From assembly GCF_051811025.1 (NCBI RefSeq), contig NZ_JBPWQE010000001.1, positions 2,914,001 through 2,978,000 on the forward strand: 64,000 bases of DNA. Reading direction: 5' to 3'. Each line of letters opens with the position of its first letter. The first letter of the stretch is position 1. The position numbers were made by a program, and so were the translations under genes. The notes under the pieces are model-generated. The model was given only the letters and a program-made list of their open reading frames with translations. It did not search any database and was not told where the DNA came from. Positions 60,236 to 64,000 of this stretch are shown piece by piece. The stretch comes from Tardiphaga sp051811025 (GTDB taxonomy: Bacteria > Pseudomonadota > Alphaproteobacteria > Rhizobiales > Xanthobacteraceae).

Positions 60236-60401
60236 TGCCTCAGGCGGTTCGTAAGGACAGAGTCTGGTGGTCCAAGTCTCGGGAGGAGCCCTGACGCGCT
60301 CAAGCAGCGTCAACCCGCTAAGCAAGGATAAAATCCAAAGTTTGGGGTAATAGGGTCGACACAATTTTCCGAGCAGGGCTGCGGCCCTGCTCTTTTTTTT
60401 T
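60236..60401 (+). ncRNA. Unidentified stand-alone small RNA
   Basis: About 165 bases between an upstream A-rich promoter-like region and a strong terminator, with no open frame on its strand and no plus-strand gene downstream. It can fold into several hairpins: GGAC/GTCC around 60254-60275, TGACGC/GCGTCA near 60288-60312, GGAT/ATCC near 60328-60340, plus the terminator. A GGGAGGAGCCC element could expose a GGAG sequence. It matches none of the signatures I know for SRP RNA, RNase P RNA or two-piece tmRNA; 6S RNA cannot be excluded. The 571-base gap 59932-60502 holds this RNA and the terminator after it. Confidence 0.6.
60371..60401 (+). terminator. Terminator of the small RNA
   Basis: A 9-bp perfect GC-rich stem (GAGCAGGGC / GCCCTGCTC) with a TGCG loop followed by nine T: a textbook intrinsic terminator in plus orientation. 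No coding sequence ends before it on this strand, which is the main ground for the RNA gene. Confidence 0.9.
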
Positions 60402-60448
60402 CGATGGATTCCCGACAACGATAGCGACGCTTCATATCGTCCGAGACG

Positions 60449-60480
60449 AAAAAAGGCCGGCATCAATGCCGGCCTTTTTT
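60449..60480. terminator. Bidirectional terminator
   Basis: AAAAAAGGCCGGCAT / ATGCCGGCCTTTTTT, a 15-bp inverted repeat with A and T runs on either side, so it can stop transcription in both directions. It ends the minus-strand membrane-protein gene (stop at 60503) and backs up the small RNA terminator. Confidence 0.85.
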
Positions 60481-60502
60481 CGGAGATGCAACGCGCTGCG
60501 TA

Positions 60503-60883
60503 CTACAGCGCACCACCCTTCGGCTTGATGCCCGACAGCCACGAACAGACCAGGCCCTGCACCGCGCCGACGATTCCGAATGTGAGGATCTGACGCAGCG
60601 GAATCGACACCGACGTCCAGATCAACATCATCGCGATACTCACCACGTAACCGGTCAGCGCCGAGGTCAGCACCTTCGGCCACAGCTGCATCTTGTCTTC
60701 GAGGAACCAGTCCTCGAGCCACATGATCAAGGACGGGATGAGGCCGAACCAATAAGCGAAAGGCAAACCCATGATGAAGCCGGGAAAGCCGCCGATGATC
60801 CTGCCGCTGGCAATTTCGCGCAGCTCGAAAACCGCAAAGCCGACAGCCGGCCCAAGCAACAGAAAAAGCAGAAAGCGCTTCAT
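60503..60883 (-). CDS. Small integral membrane protein
   Basis: 126 residues, three to four membrane segments: FLLFLLLGPAVGFAVFEL, FPGFIMGLPFAYWFGLIPSL, VLTSALTGYVVSIAMMLIWT and ILTFGIVGAVQGLVCSWL. GGAG lies eight bases before ATG 60883. Uncharacterised; similar proteins occur throughout Bradyrhizobium (from memory). No context clue beyond its strand partner DUF1467 56 bases upstream. Confidence 0.75.
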   Translation of the reverse strand: MKRFLLFLLLGPAVGFAVFELREIASGRIIGGFPGFIMGLPFAYWFGLIPSLIMWLEDWFLEDKMQLWPKVLTSALTGYVVSIAMMLIWTSVSIPLRQILTFGIVGAVQGLVCSWLSGIKPKGGAL

Positions 60884-60939
60884 GCGTCAGCTCCGTAACG
60901 GCACCTGAAAGGATAGACCCCGCAGCTTAAAGATCGCTC

Positions 60940-61215
60940 TCAGATCGGCACGCCCATCAGCTTCGAGAGCCTCTCGATGTTGAAGTAGTCCATGCGATAC
61001 GCATACATGCCGACCGCGAACAGCACCGCGGAAATCACCGTGGTCCAGATCAGCTTGCGCCCCATCCGGGCCAGCACAGGCGCACCGGGATCGGTGCCGT
61101 CGGTGCCCTCGCCGTCCTCATGCTGGCTGCGCACGCCGAATGGCAGCGTCAGGAACAGCGTGATCCACCAGATGACGAAATAGACCGCGAGCGACGTCGA
61201 GATCGTATAGGCCAT
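60940..61215 (-). CDS. DUF1467 family membrane protein
   Basis: 91 residues. Two membrane helices (SLAVYFVIWWITLFLTLPFG and LIWTTVISAVLFAVGMYAY) around a loop with GVRSQHEDGEGTDGTDPGAP, the DUF1467 pattern of alphaproteobacteria. It usually follows methylmalonyl-CoA epimerase, as here, seven bases after mce, so the two are cotranscribed. Function unknown. Confidence 0.88.
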   Translation of the reverse strand: MAYTISTSLAVYFVIWWITLFLTLPFGVRSQHEDGEGTDGTDPGAPVLARMGRKLIWTTVISAVLFAVGMYAYRMDYFNIERLSKLMGVPI

Positions 61216-61222
61216 CGTGCCC

Positions 61223-61645
61223 TCAGGACTGTTCGATTTCGGAAGCTTGTTCGATCTCTACCAGCGCGCCCGAGAAATCCTTGGGATGCAGGAACAGCAC
61301 GGGCTTGCCGTGGGCGCCAATCTTCGGCTGGCCGTCGCCAAGCACGCGCGCGCCTTCCTTGATCAGATTATCGCGCGCGGCGATGATGTCAGGCACTTCG
61401 TAACAGATGTGATGAATGCCGCCATCGGGATTGCGCTCGACGAATTTGGCGATCGGCGAATCCGCGCCGAGCGGCTGGATGAATTCGATCTTGGTATTCG
61501 GCAGCGTCGCGAACACCGTGATGACGCCATGCTCCGGCAGCGGCACGGTCGCGGAAATCTCGGCACCGAAGGCGGTGCCGTAGATCTTCGCAGCTTTCTC
61601 CGCATCGGCGACGGCAATCGCCACATGATTGAGCCGGCCCAGCAT
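61223..61645 (-). CDS. mce: Methylmalonyl-CoA epimerase
   Basis: Interconverts (S)- and (R)-methylmalonyl-CoA in propionate breakdown. 140 residues, vicinal-oxygen-chelate fold: two beta-alpha-beta-beta-beta modules, metal ligands in LNHVAIAV (His), GGIHHICYEV (His) and ALVEIEQ (Glu). GGAGG six bases before ATG 61645; the frame upstream runs into rnj and is not used. Follows RNase J by 28 bases, as is usual in Rhizobiales. Confidence 0.94.
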   Translation of the reverse strand: MLGRLNHVAIAVADAEKAAKIYGTAFGAEISATVPLPEHGVITVFATLPNTKIEFIQPLGADSPIAKFVERNPDGGIHHICYEVPDIIAARDNLIKEGARVLGDGQPKIGAHGKPVLFLHPKDFSGALVEIEQASEIEQS

Positions 61646-61673
61646 GGTGTCCTCCGTAGTCTTTGTTTTGCTT

Positions 61674-63338
61674 TTAGTCTTCGACCTGCAGGATGTGAAC
61701 GTAGCACATCGTCTTCTTGCCCCATTGATCGGCGAGTGACGAGCGGACAGCGCGTCGCACCGACTCCGCCATCGCATCGGGATCGCGCTTGCGTGCCTTG
61801 GGCAGGTTCTCGACTATGTTGACGACGATGTCGAACACGACATCCTCCATCACCTCGCCCTTGAGGTTCTTTTCGGGAATGCCGATCAGGTCGACCGCAG
61901 GGTCATCGACCAGTTCGCCCTTCATGGTCACGGCCAGTGCCACGAAAGCACAGCCGGCAAAGGACAGTCGGCGCCGCTCGCTTACAGCGCGGGACTTGGA
62001 ATCCTCGAGAATGAGGCCGTCCTTGAACATGCGACCAGACGGCAGTTCGTCGATCACAGCGGCATCGCCCGGCGCAAGGCGCACCAGGTCGCCGTTCTTG
62101 ACGATCATGGTCCGCGGCACGCCGCAGGCGCGCGCGAGCTTGGCATGCTCGTGCAGATGCAGCGCCTCGCCATGGACGGGGATCAGCAATTGAGGCCGTA
62201 CCCAGGAGATCATGTCGCGCAATTCGTCGCGGCGCGGATGGCCTGACACATGCACCAGCGCATCGCGATCGGTGATCACCTCGATGCCCTGCGTGACAAG
62301 ACCGTTGATGATGGTGCCGACCGCCTTCTCGTTGCCCGGAATGGTCCGCGACGAGAAGATCACCGTATCGCCCTTGTTGAGGGTCACCATCGGATGATCG
62401 TCGCTGGCGATACGCGCCAGCGCCGCGCGCGCTTCACCCTGACTGCCCGTGCACAGCGCCACAACTCTGTCCGGCGGGAAATGGCCGTAATAGTCGGCGT
62501 TACGGAACGCCGGCAGTCCATCGAGATAGCCGCATTCGCGGGCCACCTGCACGACGCGCTCCATAGCGCGGCCGACCAGCACCACTTCGCGGCCCGCGGC
62601 CTGCGCCGCTTCGGCAACGGCCCGCAACCGCGCCACGTTCGATGCGAAGGTCGTAACGGCGACGCGGCCCTTGGCAGCCTTCACCAGTTTGGTGAGCGTG
62701 GCGGCAACCTCCGTTTCGGACGGTGAGCGGCCATCGCGCACCGCATTCGTGGAGTCGCCGATGATGGCCAGTACGCCGGCATCACCGAGTTCGCGCAGCC
62801 GCTTTTCGTCGGTTGGCAGGCCGATGATCGGTGTCGGATCGATCTTCCAGTCACCGGTATGTAGCACGGTGCCAAACGGCGTGTGCAGCGCGATGGCGTG
62901 GGATTCCGGAATCGAATGCGCAACCGGAATGAACTCGACATCGAACGGGCCGAGATTGATGCGGCCGCCCGATGGCACCACGGTGACGGGGATCTTCGGC
63001 GGATTACGCTCGCTGGCGCATTTGGCCTCGAACAATGCGGCGCTGAACTGCGTCGCATAGATCGGGCATTTCAGTTTCGGCCACAGATCGATGATGGCGC
63101 CGAAATGGTCCTCATGGGCGTGGGTGAGCACGAGACCAACGAGATTCTTCTTTTCCTTTTCCAGGAAGCGCACATCGGGCATCACCAGATCGATGCCGGG
63201 CAGATGTTCCTCGTCGCCGAAATAGACGCCGAGGTCGATCGCCAGCCACTTCCCGGCCAGGCCATAGATCGACAGGTTCATGCCAATCTGGCCGACGCCT
63301 CCCAGCGGTGCGAAGGTCAATTCGTTGGGTCGCGTCAT
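61674..63338 (-). CDS. rnj: Ribonuclease J
   Basis: 5'-to-3' exo- and endoribonuclease that matures rRNA and degrades mRNA. 554 residues. Metallo-beta-lactamase core with THAHEDHFGAI (zinc motif H-x-H-x-D-H), HTGDWKIDPTP, the beta-CASP insertion (ALCTGSQGEARAALARIA), HVSGHPRRDEL and the C-terminal domain. ATG 63338 overlaps the birA stop (ATGA), with AAGGA ten bases upstream, so the two genes are translationally coupled. Confidence 0.96.
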   Translation of the reverse strand: MTRPNELTFAPLGGVGQIGMNLSIYGLAGKWLAIDLGVYFGDEEHLPGIDLVMPDVRFLEKEKKNLVGLVLTHAHEDHFGAIIDLWPKLKCPIYATQFSAALFEAKCASERNPPKIPVTVVPSGGRINLGPFDVEFIPVAHSIPESHAIALHTPFGTVLHTGDWKIDPTPIIGLPTDEKRLRELGDAGVLAIIGDSTNAVRDGRSPSETEVAATLTKLVKAAKGRVAVTTFASNVARLRAVAEAAQAAGREVVLVGRAMERVVQVARECGYLDGLPAFRNADYYGHFPPDRVVALCTGSQGEARAALARIASDDHPMVTLNKGDTVIFSSRTIPGNEKAVGTIINGLVTQGIEVITDRDALVHVSGHPRRDELRDMISWVRPQLLIPVHGEALHLHEHAKLARACGVPRTMIVKNGDLVRLAPGDAAVIDELPSGRMFKDGLILEDSKSRAVSERRRLSFAGCAFVALAVTMKGELVDDPAVDLIGIPEKNLKGEVMEDVVFDIVVNIVENLPKARKRDPDAMAESVRRAVRSSLADQWGKKTMCYVHILQVED

Positions 63339-64000
63339 TTGCGTGCTGTCCTTGTCGACGCGGCCGATCCGAAATGAACGTCGCCGGCGGTAATAGGGAT
63401 TCGCCGGCGATCCGCTGTCGCGACAATCATACAACCGGCCTCATCAATGGTGTCGAAAATTCCCGAAATCGTCTGTACCCCGTTGTCCACGGACACCGGC
63501 TGACCGATCCCTGCTGCGCGTTCCAGCCACTGCCGCCGGATCTCGGCAAACCCGCGGCCGGAATCCCAGATGCCGCGCATCTCCTGCCAGGTGTCCGAAA
63601 GCGCCGCAAACAGGTCTTCGGCGCTGGCGCCGACGCCCATCGCATGCAGGCAAGCAACCGGATAAGGCATATTGTCGGGGGCGGCCACCACATTGGTGCC
63701 GATGCCGACGACAACAGCAAGCTGGCCGTTCGGCGCTACCTCCGCCTCCAGATTCATTCCGACAAGCTTATGTCCGCCTGCCAGAACGTCGTTCGGCCAT
63801 TTCAGCCGATAATCATTCGCGGCCGACTGCGGCGCCCGCATCGCGGCTTCGACGCTGATCTGTCGGAGCGCTTTCTCAACGGCAACGCCGGCGGCGAAGC
63901 CCAGTGTCGCCGCAACTGAGGGCGTCACGTCAAGAACTTCGAGGACCGAGCTGGCGAGGTTCCCGCGGGGAGCGACCCACGGCCGATGCCGTCGCCCACG
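63335..64000 (-). CDS. birA: Biotin-[acetyl-CoA-carboxylase] ligase, C-terminal part
   Basis: Attaches biotin to the carboxyl carrier protein. The frame runs off the window, so the N-terminus is missing; about 221 codons remain. In frame from the edge come GRGRRHRPWVAPRGNL (biotin/ATP loop, cf. GRGRRGR), SVAATLGFAAGVAVEKAL, the catalytic Lys motif YRLKWPNDVLAGGHKLVGMN and VVVGIGTNVV; the small C-terminal domain ends GDVHFGSAASTRTARK. No HTH part is visible here. In related genomes nuo genes precede it. Confidence 0.95.
   Translation of the reverse strand, partial: RGRRHRPWVAPRGNLASSVLEVLDVTPSVAATLGFAAGVAVEKALRQISVEAAMRAPQSAANDYRLKWPNDVLAGGHKLVGMNLEAEVAPNGQLAVVVGIGTNVVAAPDNMPYPVACLHAMGVGASAEDLFAALSDTWQEMRGIWDSGRGFAEIRRQWLERAAGIGQPVSVDNGVQTISGIFDTIDEAGCMIVATADRRRIPITAGDVHFGSAASTRTARK

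Noticed and set aside
60233..60466. 77-codon minus-strand frame across the small RNA
   Set aside because: Passes through two terminators and has no ribosome site; the RNA explanation is better.
1..64000. tRNA, rRNA, CRISPR, insertion sequence or prophage
   Set aside because: No transposase, integrase, regularly spaced repeats, or tRNA-like cloverleaf was noticed on reading both strands by eye.

Overview
The window is a GC-rich chromosomal segment of an alphaproteobacterium, most likely of the Bradyrhizobium / Rhodopseudomonas / Afipia lineage (Nitrobacteraceae). The grounds are the housekeeping gene order, LpxI instead of LpxH, LexA boxes of the alphaproteobacterial GTTC-N7-GTTC type, DUF3551 and DUF1467 proteins, a short-form ProS, an S2 protein with a C-terminal extension, and a P450 that reads like CYP199A of Rhodopseudomonas palustris. 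No rRNA, tRNA, CRISPR array, insertion sequence or phage gene was seen.

Layout. 1-8.1 kb: end of kdsA, a NIPSNAP protein, an exported PAAR-repeat protein, an acetylpolyamine amidohydrolase-like deacetylase, a class-C beta-lactamase-like hydrolase, then pyrG, secG, tpiA and two small envelope or stress proteins. 8.3-12.7 kb: ppiD, trpD, trpC, moaC. 12.7-19.7 kb: accessory block with small membrane or exported proteins, an aromatic-acid module (ABC binding protein, [2Fe-2S] ferredoxin, CYP199A-like P450, divergent MarR regulator), a HAD hydrolase and the cobalt transporter cbtBA. 19.8-27.5 kb: moeA, a large basic amino-acid decarboxylase with a GNAT acetyltransferase, lexA with its SOS box, comEC. 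27.5-29.7 kb: a tautomerase-SDR-LysR cassette flanked by a 52-bp direct repeat. 29.8-34.5 kb: glnS and, divergently, gltX and gltA.

34.6-51.8 kb is the envelope and translation supercluster, read right to left: rpsB, tsf, pyrH, frr, uppS, cdsA, dxr, rseP, bamA, lpxD, fabZ, then lpxA, lpxI, lpxB. Between fabZ and lpxA, normally adjacent, lies an accessory cassette of about 2.5 kb on the opposite strand: two tandem LuxR-type HTH reading frames joined at a T-run/stop, two proteins I do not recognise and a possible micro-ORF, preceded by a LexA-type box. 52-64 kb: dnaE, a 32-codon membrane peptide under a symmetric pair of LexA boxes, DUF3551, lolD, a single lolC/E-type permease, proS, an unidentified small RNA gene, two small membrane proteins, methylmalonyl-CoA epimerase, RNase J and the start-truncated birA.

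The most promising leads are (i) the SOS-controlled 32-aa membrane peptide upstream of dnaE, a functional candidate for a SidA/TisB-like checkpoint or toxin peptide; (ii) the cassette splitting the lpx operon; (iii) the free-standing small RNA at about 60.2-60.4 kb; and (iv) the P450/binding-protein/MarR module with a perfect 14-bp palindrome beside it. Family assignments come from motifs read by eye and remembered family features; no database search was possible.
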